Source of the DNA: Candidatus Bathyarchaeota archaeon
GTDB taxonomy: Archaea; Thermoproteota; Bathyarchaeia; RBG-16-48-13; GCA-020355125
Reading direction: 5' to 3'
Assembly: GCA_026014905.1 (NCBI GenBank)
Contig: JAOZHK010000034.1
Location: 1 to 5,315 of the forward strand
DNA: 5,315 nucleotides
Translations under genes and position numbers: made by a program
Notes under the pieces: generated by a model
What the model was told of the DNA's origin: nothing
The model's database searches: none
The model's input: only the letters and a program-made list of their open reading frames with translations
Shown: one piece after another, positions 1 through 4,923 of the stretch
Numbering within the stretch: position 1 is the first letter of the stretch
Layout of the letters: every line of letters starts with the position of its first letter

Positions 1-831
1 ATTGACGGAGTCCCTCAAGGAAAGGCATTGGACATGCTCGAAGGACGGTCTCTTGAAGGCTCAGATAGCAACATCATCGGGACTAACAGTTATGACGCGA
101 TAGCAGCTTCGGACATCACCATAGTGACCGCAGGCGTTCCCCGAAAACCAGGAATGTCTCGATTAGATCTCCTCCAACAAAACGCGCAAATCATTACTTC
201 AGTCATCCAAAGCGTTGTCCAGAATGCTCCTGACACGATCATTCTTATGGTTTCTAACCCGGTGGATGTAATGACCTACTTGGCTTATAAGCGATCGGGG
301 TTTGAGTCACATCGAGTCGTCGGTCAAGCCGGAGTCTTAGACTCATCTCGCTTCCGAGGGTTCATTGCATCCGAATTAGGAATTTCTGCTGAAAACGTTC
401 AGGCGATGGTGCTCGGGGGACATGGCGATTCGATGGTCCCGCTTCCACGATATGCATCAGTATCCGGAATACCTCTCCAAGAGTTATTACCTGATACCGT
501 GATCGAGCGGTTGGTTAAGCGGACTCGAAAAGCGGGGGGCGAAATTATCTCGTTATTGCAGACAAGCAGCGCATACTATTCACCCGCATCAGCGATTGTA
601 CAGATGACGGAAGCGATTCTCAAGGATAAAAAACGCATCGTACCGGCCTCCGCGTACCTCAATGGACAATATGGGTTAAAGGACATTTATGTAGGAGTTC
701 CGGTGATTCTGGGCGCTAAGGGTGTTGAAGCGATCCTCGAGCTTAACTTGGATGATCTTGAATTGAAAGCATTAACACGATCTGCAGCGATATACCGGGA
801 TGCCCTCAATAAACTTGGACTAAGGAATTAG
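1..831 (+). CDS. mdh: Malate dehydrogenase, LDH-like type, 5'-truncated by the window edge
   Basis: NAD-dependent cytoplasmic malate dehydrogenase, interconverting malate and oxaloacetate in the TCA cycle. The reading frame is open from base 1, so 276 residues are visible. About 35 N-terminal residues, including the Rossmann GxGxxG loop, lie outside the window. Seen motifs (numbered from the first visible codon): the substrate loop VPRKPGMSR with Arg48 and Arg54, MVSNPVD with Asn86, the VLDSSRFR segment with Asp114 and Arg117, and GGHGDSMVPL with catalytic His141. In this superfamily an Arg in the RKPG loop, rather than Gln, selects malate over lactate, which supports MDH rather than LDH. The PQGKALD segment at the very start is also typical. 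The TTG at 28 is an internal Leu codon, not a start. It converges on the methyltransferase gene with 124 bp between the stops, and no clear intrinsic terminator is visible there. Family assignment is firm. Confidence 0.95.
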   Translation: MDGVPQGKALDMLEGRSLEGSDSNIIGTNSYDAIAASDITIVTAGVPRKPGMSRLDLLQQNAQIITSVIQSVVQNAPDTIILMVSNPVDVMTYLAYKRSGFESHRVVGQAGVLDSSRFRGFIASELGISAENVQAMVLGGHGDSMVPLPRYASVSGIPLQELLPDTVIERLVKRTRKAGGEIISLLQTSSAYYSPASAIVQMTEAILKDKKRIVPASAYLNGQYGLKDIYVGVPVILGAKGVEAILELNLDDLELKALTRSAAIYRDALNKLGLRN

Positions 832-924
832 GGCATTGATCAGATTTCTCTGACGAGCATGTGCGTAAGACGAATATCCTGCAAATGTAATTTGTTGGAA
901 CTCTTCAAATCTATGCAGTACTAT

Positions 925-938
925 ACGCGCGCGTGTAA
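925..938 (+). repeat. Alternating CG tract copy 1 (ACGCGCGCGTGTAA)
   Basis: The perfect palindrome ACGCGCGCGT (925-934) plus GTAA lies between the convergent stops of malate dehydrogenase and the methyltransferase. The same 14 bases recur at 3918-3931. It is one of six CG tracts in the window. A small inverted repeat, TAACT-CCA-AGTTA (936-948), follows directly. Function is unknown. Alternating CG is a classic Z-DNA-prone sequence, but any role is inference. Confidence 0.7.
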
Positions 939-951
939 CTCCAAGTTATTG

Positions 952-967
952 AAAGCTAGTTAGCTTT
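952..967. repeat. Inverted repeat AAAGCTA-GT-TAGCTTT over the methyltransferase stop
   Basis: Perfect 7-bp arms flank a 2-base centre, and the minus-strand TAG stop codon (956-958) lies inside the left arm. It sits between convergent genes, so it could act as a weak bidirectional transcript end or an RNA-stabilising hairpin. Neither strand has a run of T after it, so it is not called an intrinsic terminator. It contains the AGCTA core that recurs elsewhere in the window. Confidence 0.5.
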
Positions 968-1723
968 GAATGCTTGCATGTTGGCACAGATCGCTAACTC
1001 ATGACCAGTACGAGCATTTCGAACTGTGGAAAACACCTCTATCCCTGTGAATCCCACTTGTTGCATAAGAGCTACGAACCCTTTTTTAGGGAGTGCTCCG
1101 CCAATACACCGGAACCAATCTGTGATATTTTTCCTGATTTCTTTTGGAAGGGCTTTCTTTAAGACAATTTCACAGAATACGGTCCTTCCACCAGGCTTTA
1201 ACACACGTAACACTTCTCGCAGCACCGCTTCCGTATTTGGTGAAAGGTTATAGATGCCGTTTGATGCTACGACATCTACAGCATTATCGTCCAAGGGGAT
1301 CTCATCTGCGTGTCCACATTTTATTTCTACGTTTGTGACATTAACCTGTTCCATGTTCTTTCGTGCTTTCAGTACCATCTCTTCCGAAATATCGACTCCG
1401 ATGACTTTGCCCTCAGATCCAACGGCTTTCGCATAGAAGTACATGTCTAGCCCTGCTCCACATCCCAAGTCGAGGACGGTTTCGCCTTTCTGAAGGTTAA
1501 TGAAGGGTTGAGGATTGTTGGCACCTGTGAATGATTCAACCAGGGAATCTGGAAGAGCATCTACTACGTTTTGGGGGTATCCGACCGCAATCGCGAACTG
1601 TTTGCCAACTGGGAAATTGAATGAATCACAGGGGTTAGTGGCTACTTCACTGTACTTCTGTTTCACCGCGTCTTCGATTTCGCGTTTCGTCATTTCACCG
1701 AGAGTTTTATTCTTCACGATCAT
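956..1723 (-). CDS. SAM-dependent methyltransferase related to arsenite methyltransferases
   Basis: A class I (Rossmann-fold) methyltransferase of 255 residues, probably soluble. Motif I is VLDLGCGAG (83-91). The acidic residue that binds SAM ribose is Asp111 in IGVDIS, and Asp140 lies in GHADEIPL. The strand-4/5 region has SNGIYNLSP (154-162) and LRVLKPGG (172-179). The C-terminal CIGGAL (206-211) is a hallmark of the ArsM/AS3MT neighbourhood, where that Cys binds As(III). However, the position that is Cys in ArsM SNC-xxNLS motifs is Gly156 here, so the canonical arsenic-binding Cys set is incomplete and the substrate is uncertain. The N-terminal part with FNFPVG and GYP (36-50) matches a group I associate with Nitrospirota-like genomes. 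The ATG at 1723 follows AGAAG closely. An internal ATG at codon 11 is a possible alternative start. The gene lies 91 bp downstream of the OsmC gene on the same strand and could be co-transcribed. Confidence 0.85.
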   Translation of the reverse strand: MIVKNKTLGEMTKREIEDAVKQKYSEVATNPCDSFNFPVGKQFAIAVGYPQNVVDALPDSLVESFTGANNPQPFINLQKGETVLDLGCGAGLDMYFYAKAVGSEGKVIGVDISEEMVLKARKNMEQVNVTNVEIKCGHADEIPLDDNAVDVVASNGIYNLSPNTEAVLREVLRVLKPGGRTVFCEIVLKKALPKEIRKNITDWFRCIGGALPKKGFVALMQQVGFTGIEVFSTVRNARTGHELAICANMQAFKAN

Positions 1724-1770
1724 CTACTTCTTTTGAAAAGCTTGTCAGTTAATTTGTTTTTACTTTCACA

Positions 1771-1788
1771 TGCACGGTTAAATGTGCA
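1771..1788. other. Short inverted repeat in the OsmC-methyltransferase gap
   Basis: TGCAC (1771-1775) pairs with GTGCA (1784-1788) around an 8-base AT-rich loop. It lies in the 91-bp gap between two minus-strand genes. On the minus strand it would follow the OsmC stop and precede the methyltransferase start, so it could be a weak processing or attenuation hairpin. Five base pairs are little evidence, and no T-run follows closely. Confidence 0.2.
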
Positions 1789-1814
1789 GGTCATCTAGAC
1801 TTTTGACAAAGAGT

Positions 1815-2318
1815 TTATACAAGTTCTGTCGTAACAGTGATGGCTCGCGTTAAGCAATCGAGTGCAGGACATCGGTCTTCAGCCAGGGTTTGAATCCGTT
1901 CAAGTGTTGCTGCGTCGGCTGATGAGGTAACAAGGACTTTTATTCGCACGCCTTCGACGATCAGATTATCTGTGACTCCGAAGACTTTGGAGATATCAAC
2001 ATGACCTTCAACATCGATTGCGAGCTTAGTTAACGTGACGCCTTCCATCGCAGCAACAGCGGCAAACGTGAAGGCATAGCAGGATGCGATTCCATAATAA
2101 CACCAATGGAGTGGACCAGGTCGACTTCCCCAACCTCCCAGTTTACTTGGCATATCGGCTTCTGCAGTAAATTGACCGCCTTCCACATTGATTTCAGACC
2201 GGAATTGGGGTTGCCCTGTTTCAAAAATCCATTCGCCATGTACTGAGGGTGTCATCTTTGCGGCTGCTAGATCATGTTTAGTTGCCTCAACAAGCTCTTT
2301 GATCTTATTTATATTCAC
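1815..2318 (-). CDS. OsmC family protein (putative thiol peroxidase-like)
   Basis: OsmC/Ohr-superfamily protein, 167 residues from the start chosen here. Characterised members form dimers and reduce organic hydroperoxides with two Cys residues. Both are present: Cys80 in GIASCYAF, at the start of the central helix, and Cys150 in EDRCPALDC, with an extra Cys155. Other family features are the N-terminal strand GEWIFETG, a QFRSEI strand, the GSRPGPLH loop before the first Cys, and the late VEGVRIKVLV strand. The reading frame extends upstream to GTG 2414/ATG 2411. That extension of about 32 codons is very AT-rich and contains a perfect palindrome and TATA-like sequence, so it looks like leader DNA. 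GTG 2318 gives the protein start NINKIKEL. No good ribosome site precedes either start. Residues LNH before VNINK could match family N-termini, so the longer form stays possible. Physiological substrate is unknown. Confidence 0.88.
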   Translation of the reverse strand: MNINKIKELVEATKHDLAAAKMTPSVHGEWIFETGQPQFRSEINVEGGQFTAEADMPSKLGGWGSRPGPLHWCYYGIASCYAFTFAAVAAMEGVTLTKLAIDVEGHVDISKVFGVTDNLIVEGVRIKVLVTSSADAATLERIQTLAEDRCPALDCLTRAITVTTELV

Positions 2319-2411
2319 ATGATTTAACGACAGGGTATTACACTTCTCTTTTATCGATGTTATAACATTGTTATTATGGATATAACGTCGTAATAATATA
2401 AGCGTATCCAT
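2319..2411 (-). promoter_or_regulatory. AT-rich leader/promoter region of the OsmC gene with operator-like palindrome
   Basis: This stretch is clearly more AT-rich than the OsmC gene it precedes. At 2357-2368 it has the perfect 12-bp palindrome ATGTTATAACAT, with imperfect outward extension (about 2352-2373). On the minus strand, CTTATATTA (about 2394-2402) and GTTATATCC (about 2378-2386) resemble -10 or TATA elements. The combination suggests a promoter with a dimeric-repressor operator, as is common for peroxide-response genes. No specific regulator can be named. The reading frame is open through it, so it may alternatively encode an N-terminal extension. Confidence 0.4.
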
Positions 2412-2424
2412 CACACATATCGAA

Positions 2425-2433
2425 CGCGCGCGC
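2425..2433. repeat. Alternating CG tract copy 2 (CGCGCGCGC)
   Basis: A nine-base CG alternation lies just upstream of the longest possible OsmC reading frame. Read on the minus strand it continues as GCGCGCGCGTTCGATATG, a GATA-containing flank resembling the plus-strand copies at 2664 and 3989. It is part of the dispersed tract set, and its function is unknown. Confidence 0.65.
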
Positions 2434-2461
2434 TTTCTCTTTCGGCTTTTTCTGGCAAATG

Positions 2462-2478
2462 TTAGTCGAAAAGACTAA
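2462..2478. other. Small hairpin TTAGTC-GAAAA-GACTAA
   Basis: Perfect 6-bp arms enclose a GAAAA loop. Function is unknown. It lies 51 bases beyond the longest possible OsmC start, in the intergenic region, and no T-run follows that would make it a terminator. Confidence 0.3.
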
Positions 2479-2486
2479 AGGTATAA

Positions 2487-2524
2487 CACATATGCCTCCC
2501 AATGATAGCTAGCCGGGAGATGTG
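2487..2524. other. Bulged stem-loop with TAGCTAGC in the loop
   Basis: CACAT (2487-2491) pairs with ATGTG (2520-2524), and CTCCC (2496-2500) pairs with GGGAG (2515-2519). This makes a 10-bp stem with a 4-base bulge (2492-2495) and a 14-base loop carrying TAGCTAGC (2506-2513). It could be a structured RNA element or a protein site. No known RNA family is recognised. Confidence 0.3.
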
Positions 2525-2633
2525 CACGTCCACAAATTCGAGGACTAATGCACGTCTCTTACCTAGCTAACTTCTTCTTCGTCGACTTAGCTCAAGAGTA
2601 ATCAGGCTCGCACCTGCAAACAAGGCTTTGGTC

Positions 2634-2652
2634 ACGATACCCCAAATATCGT
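2634..2652. other. Hairpin ACGATA-loop-TATCGT
   Basis: Perfect 6-bp arms enclose the 7-base loop CCCCAAA. It lies inside the proposed frameshifted small gene, so it may be incidental to coding sequence. No function is assigned. Confidence 0.25.
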
Positions 2653-2663
2653 CTGACGGTACA

Positions 2664-2679
2664 GCGCGCGCGATACAAC
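2664..2679 (+). repeat. Alternating CG tract copy 3 (GCGCGCGCGATACAAC)
   Basis: A nine-base CG alternation (2664-2672) is followed by ATACAAC. The block matches 3989-4004 at 15 of 16 positions. In the minus-strand small gene it would encode the residues Ala-Arg-Ala, and the apparent frameshift is immediately next to it. Confidence 0.65.
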
Positions 2680-2730
2680 AACGGTGACGATCAGCAGTAC
2701 GATTTGCACAAGCCCTTCTTGATTGCGATT

Positions 2731-2758
2731 CATAGAAACTCATCGATCATGAGCTATG
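2731..2758 (+). other. 10-bp bulged hairpin followed by T-rich DNA
   Basis: CATAG (2731-2735) pairs with CTATG (2754-2758), and CTCAT (2739-2743) pairs with ATGAG (2749-2753). This leaves an AAA bulge on one side and the 5-base loop CGATC. The plus strand then reads GTCTTTTGTCCTTTT, so it might be a leader attenuator or terminator ahead of the cyclase-repeat gene. On the minus strand it overlaps the start region of the small membrane gene and could hide its ribosome site. The stem is low in GC and the T-run is interrupted, so terminator function is doubtful. Confidence 0.35.
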
Positions 2759-2839
2759 GTCTTTTGTCCTTTTAACATTTAGCTACGCACGCAGCTCTTT
2801 TTTGAAGTCTTAAATCCTAGATCAGAGTATCTTCTTTTC

Positions 2840-2847
2840 AAGGTGAT
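2840..2847 (+). promoter_or_regulatory. Strong ribosome binding site that fixes the start at 2855
   Basis: AAGGTGAT matches the complement of the usual 16S rRNA 3' end and ends 7 bases before the ATG at 2855. The frame could open earlier at GTG 2843 or ATG 2846, but those codons overlap the binding site itself, so ATG 2855 is the likely start. Confidence 0.75.
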
Positions 2848-2854
2848 GATAGTA

Positions 2855-3910
2855 ATGGATATACAATCTATTTCAACCAGAATTATTACAGACAAGGTAC
2901 AAAATAGCCTCAACGAAGGAATAGATTATCTTATCCGTACAAGTCAAAATGGAGTGTGGGGGTGGTGGTGTGCACTTGATCCACATCAATATAAGAACAA
3001 TATTAAAAAAATTTGGAGTACCGCTGCAACAATAAAAGCACTCATCAGAGCGGGAATGGATCCCAATCATCCGTTGATCAAAAACGGAGTGGCGTGGTTA
3101 CTCGATAACAAAGTCATTGCTACAGCTGCATCAGGCACTCGAGGCCCCGCATGGGCTCGAATGCCAATGATATATAAAGAAGAAATCGATCAACACTTCT
3201 TCATTCCCAATACACATGAAACTAGCTGCGTATTATTAGCGCTATTAGAAAATGAAGATATTATTAGTCCTGAAAACACGATAATAATTGACGCGGTCCG
3301 TACTCTAGTTCGCTTCAATCATCGTGGTTATTGGCCAACGTATCTTACTAAACCCGCTGAACGTCCACATGATAGCAGACACAAAGATCTTGAAGCTACT
3401 TGTCTAGCACTCACACTGTTAGGCCGAGTTCACGAAAAAGGATTCGATATCGATAACGTGGATCGGAAGATTGACCAAACCTGTAAATGGGTTAAAAATC
3501 GACAAAATAAATGCGGATCATGGGGCGAACTTGAAGACTCTTCGGGAACGACAACAACAACCTGTAGCGCCATTAAAGCACTTGTCGAAAACGATCCCGA
3601 ACAGTATCAAAATCATATTCAAAATGGCGTACAATGGTTGCTTAACAATCAAGACCTTATTGAAAATGGTCATGACGGGAGATGGAGAACAACCAAAAAC
3701 GACACCGTGATCGCAAGTACTATTGAAAACACAGCGCTTGCCGTAACAGCATTATTGCGATATGGTCAATCTTACACCTCTGTTCCAGTCCAGATGGGAA
3801 TCCAATGGCTGCTTCAACACAAAGAGTTGGGTGATGGATGGAGAGAAGATACTCTAAGAGTGGTTAATGCTCTTTCTGAATATCTAAAACAACTTCCTTC
3901 TTCCGCATGA
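2855..3910 (+). CDS. Squalene-cyclase/prenyltransferase-repeat (alpha/alpha-barrel) protein
   Basis: A 351-residue protein built of repeats typical of the terpenoid cyclase/protein prenyltransferase alpha-alpha toroid fold. QW-like segments are visible at about residues 23-38 (GIDYLIRTSQNGVWGW), 211-223 (CKWVKNRQNKCGSWG), 260-277 (QWLLNNQ...GRW) and 316-329 (QWLLQHK...GW), with weaker copies at 79-86 (GVAWLLDN) and 148-162 (VRTLV...GYW). Helices with ATIKALIRAG, ATCLALTLLG, CSAIKALVEN and TALAVTALLRYG separate them. No DxDD motif of squalene-hopene cyclases is seen, and the length is about half of a two-domain cyclase, so hopanoid synthesis cannot be claimed. No signal peptide or membrane helix is evident. 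The start at 2855 is set by a strong ribosome site. It is more AT-rich than the malate dehydrogenase gene, which may hint at different ancestry. A CG tract begins 8 bases past its stop. The reaction and partner are unknown. Confidence 0.8.
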   Translation: MDIQSISTRIITDKVQNSLNEGIDYLIRTSQNGVWGWWCALDPHQYKNNIKKIWSTAATIKALIRAGMDPNHPLIKNGVAWLLDNKVIATAASGTRGPAWARMPMIYKEEIDQHFFIPNTHETSCVLLALLENEDIISPENTIIIDAVRTLVRFNHRGYWPTYLTKPAERPHDSRHKDLEATCLALTLLGRVHEKGFDIDNVDRKIDQTCKWVKNRQNKCGSWGELEDSSGTTTTTCSAIKALVENDPEQYQNHIQNGVQWLLNNQDLIENGHDGRWRTTKNDTVIASTIENTALAVTALLRYGQSYTSVPVQMGIQWLLQHKELGDGWREDTLRVVNALSEYLKQLPSSA

Positions 3911-3917
3911 ATATGTG

Positions 3918-3931
3918 ACGCGCGCGTGTAA
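3918..3931 (+). repeat. Alternating CG tract copy 4 (ACGCGCGCGTGTAA)
   Basis: It is identical over 14 bases to the copy at 925-938, including the 10-bp palindrome ACGCGCGCGT. It starts 8 bases after the stop of the cyclase-repeat gene, just as copy 1 lies in the 3' flank of malate dehydrogenase. No T-run follows, so it is not an intrinsic terminator. Confidence 0.7.
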
Positions 3932-3988
3932 AAGTCATGTCGGCCCTCAGAAAAAGATGTATCGGCTGAGTAACACAGGACGAGAAGT

Positions 3989-4004
3989 GCGCGCGCGATA
4001 TAAC
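3989..4004 (+). repeat. Alternating CG tract copy 5 (GCGCGCGCGATATAAC)
   Basis: A nine-base CG alternation is followed by ATATAAC. It matches copy 3 at 15 of 16 bases. It lies 58 bases upstream of the AlkD start. ATATAA could serve as a TATA or -10 element with the tract as its upstream flank, but this is speculative because other copies are not next to starts. Confidence 0.65.
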
Positions 4005-4009
4005 TGCTC

Positions 4010-4020
4010 TAGCTATAGCT
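4010..4020. repeat. Palindrome AGCTATAGCT upstream of AlkD
   Basis: A perfect 10-bp palindrome (4011-4020), preceded by T to give TAGCTA at 4010-4015. It lies between CG tract 5 and the AlkD start. It is one of several TAGCTA-containing sites confined to non-coding DNA in this window. It could be an operator, but no regulator is known. Confidence 0.35.
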
Positions 4021-4061
4021 GAAGCAATAACTATTTGACTGGTTGATTAAACAGAATTGTC

Positions 4062-4796
4062 ATGAGAAAAACAATGCTGGATCATATTAAAAGAGACTTA
4101 TCACAACTTCGCAATCCTGAAAAAGCCAAAAAACTATCAGGATTTTTTAAGACGGGAATAGGACAATATGGGGAAGGCGATATTTTTCTTGGCATACCTG
4201 TTCCCGATCAGCGTAAAGTAGCAAAGAAATATCTTCATCTACCTTTCACCGATCTTCAAGCATTACTTAATAGTGAAATACATGAACATCGATTAACAGC
4301 ATTAGTGATACTCGTTTCTAAATATCGAAAAACGGATAATCCAGGTAAAGATGAGATTTTTCGTTTTTATCTAAACAACACCGAGAACATCAACAATTGG
4401 GATTTAGTTGATGTGAGTGCACCAAAAATTGTTGGAGAACATCTGCGTGATAAAGACACAACTATCCTCTTCAAACTCGCACAATCCGGGAATTTGTGGG
4501 AACGAAGAATCGCAATCCTTTCAACGTTTACGTTTATTCGACACAATGATTTCGACGTTGCATTAAGTATTGCCGAACTGCTAGTACAGGATGAGCATGA
4601 TTTAATTCATAAAGCCGTTGGTTGGATGCTTCGAGAAATCGGAAAACGGGATCAAGAAATAGAAGAACAATTCTTACGAAAACATTCTTGGCAAATGCCG
4701 CGAACTATGCTCAGATATGCTATTGAGAAATTTGAAGCTAAAAAAAGGAAATTCTATCTGGACCAAAGAACTCATAAAAAACGGTACGATAGCTAG
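4062..4796 (+). CDS. DNA alkylation repair enzyme, AlkD family
   Basis: HEAT-like-repeat DNA glycosylase that excises alkylated purines such as 3-methyladenine and 7-methylguanine from cytoplasmic DNA. It has 244 residues, close to the usual family length. N-terminal hallmarks are the RNPEKAK helix, FFKTGIGQYGEGD (28-40) and FLGIPVPDQRKVAKKY (42-57). Catalytic-site residues known from Bacillus cereus AlkD are all recognisable: Trp113 and Asp117 in NNWDLVDVSAP, the Arg pair 148-149 in LWERRIA, and Trp188 in KAVGWMLREIGK. It should therefore be active. The C-terminus is a basic tail (KKRK, HKKR). No clear ribosome site precedes ATG 4062. The in-frame ATG at 4074 also aligns well with family N-termini and has GAG 7 bases upstream, so the first four residues are uncertain. 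The gene is AT-rich compared with malate dehydrogenase. Its stop lies inside a TAGCTAGCTA palindrome. Confidence 0.93.
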   Translation: MRKTMLDHIKRDLSQLRNPEKAKKLSGFFKTGIGQYGEGDIFLGIPVPDQRKVAKKYLHLPFTDLQALLNSEIHEHRLTALVILVSKYRKTDNPGKDEIFRFYLNNTENINNWDLVDVSAPKIVGEHLRDKDTTILFKLAQSGNLWERRIAILSTFTFIRHNDFDVALSIAELLVQDEHDLIHKAVGWMLREIGKRDQEIEEQFLRKHSWQMPRTMLRYAIEKFEAKKRKFYLDQRTHKKRYDS

Positions 4797-4799
4797 CTA
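4790..4799. repeat. Palindrome TAGCTAGCTA over the AlkD stop
   Basis: A perfect 10-bp palindrome whose central TAG (4794-4796) is the AlkD stop codon. The preceding GA makes GATAGCTAGC, which also occurs at 2504-2513. The methyltransferase stop likewise lies in an AGCTA palindrome, hinting at a 3'-end motif. No T-run follows. Confidence 0.4.
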
Positions 4800-4923
4800 A
4801 CACATAGCCAAGACCCAACCCACACGTCTCCAATATTACTAGTTTCTACATTCCAACCGAGAAGAGGTCACTACTATGCTTAAATGCAAGCGCTATCAGT
4901 TGGATTGTCGTTCATGATGTCCC

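Larger units (their letters stand above)
2567..2733 (-). pseudogene. Probable frameshifted small two-helix membrane protein gene
   Basis: An ATG at 2733 opens a frame with N-terminus MNRNQEG followed by a strongly hydrophobic run (LVQIVLLIVTVVV). As written, this frame stops at 2632 after 33 residues. The adjacent frame, entered by supplying one base near 2674-2676, continues as IARAVPSDDIWGIVTK, then a second hydrophobic stretch (ALFAGASLITLEL), and ends RRRRS-stop at 2567. The joined product would be about 55 residues with two membrane helices and a basic cytoplasmic tail. This layout looks much more protein-like than the uncorrected tail. The break lies directly beside the CG tract at 2664-2672. 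A weak GATGAG lies upstream of the ATG. It could be a decayed gene, a sequencing or assembly indel, or chance. I do not recognise a family. Confidence 0.4.
2415..2842. other. 428-bp gene-poor region between divergent genes
   Basis: This region separates the leftward OsmC gene from the rightward cyclase-repeat gene and carries no intact long gene. It holds two CG tracts (2425, 2664), several inverted repeats (2462-2478, 2487-2524, 2634-2652, 2731-2758), three TAGCTA motifs (2506, 2564, 2780), and the 8-bp direct repeat TGCACGTC (2523-2530 and 2549-2556). It also holds a probable frameshifted small gene on the minus strand (2567-2733). No tRNA, rRNA or CRISPR structure is recognisable. Promoters for both flanking genes must lie here or at its edges, but no convincing -35/-10 pair was found for the rightward gene. 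Confidence 0.6.

Noticed and set aside
1..27. TTG at 28 as the true start of malate dehydrogenase
   Set aside because: The frame is open to the window edge and the upstream codons encode conserved family residues (PQGKALD).
832..955. Intrinsic terminator after malate dehydrogenase
   Set aside because: Only short stems (CAGA-TTTC-TCTG, TAACT-CCA-AGTTA) are present and none is followed by a T-run.
1026..1736. Plus-strand open frames opposite the methyltransferase gene
   Set aside because: They lie antisense to a gene with clear SAM-binding motifs, have no family resemblance and no ribosome sites.
2030..2239. Second minus-strand frame inside the OsmC gene
   Set aside because: It overlaps the OsmC coding sequence in another frame and its product resembles no family; the OsmC frame carries the conserved Cys motifs.
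2415..2842. tRNA, CRISPR array or known riboswitch in the long gap
   Set aside because: No T-loop signature within a cloverleaf, no regularly spaced repeats and no recognisable aptamer core; only short hairpins.
2873..3070. Minus-strand frame opposite the start of the cyclase-repeat gene
   Set aside because: It is antisense to a gene with a strong ribosome site and recognisable repeats; no supporting signal.
3471..3710. Plus-strand frame inside the cyclase-repeat gene
   Set aside because: It is an alternative frame of the same DNA with a low-complexity product and no start signal.
3911..4061. Minus-strand open stretch through the gap before AlkD
   Set aside because: It is open for nearly 50 codons but has no usable start or ribosome site, and its product is not protein-like beyond chance Ala-Arg repeats from the CG tracts.
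4035..4062. TTGACT as a -35 box for AlkD
   Set aside because: No -10 element lies at 16-18 bases; that position would fall on the start codon.
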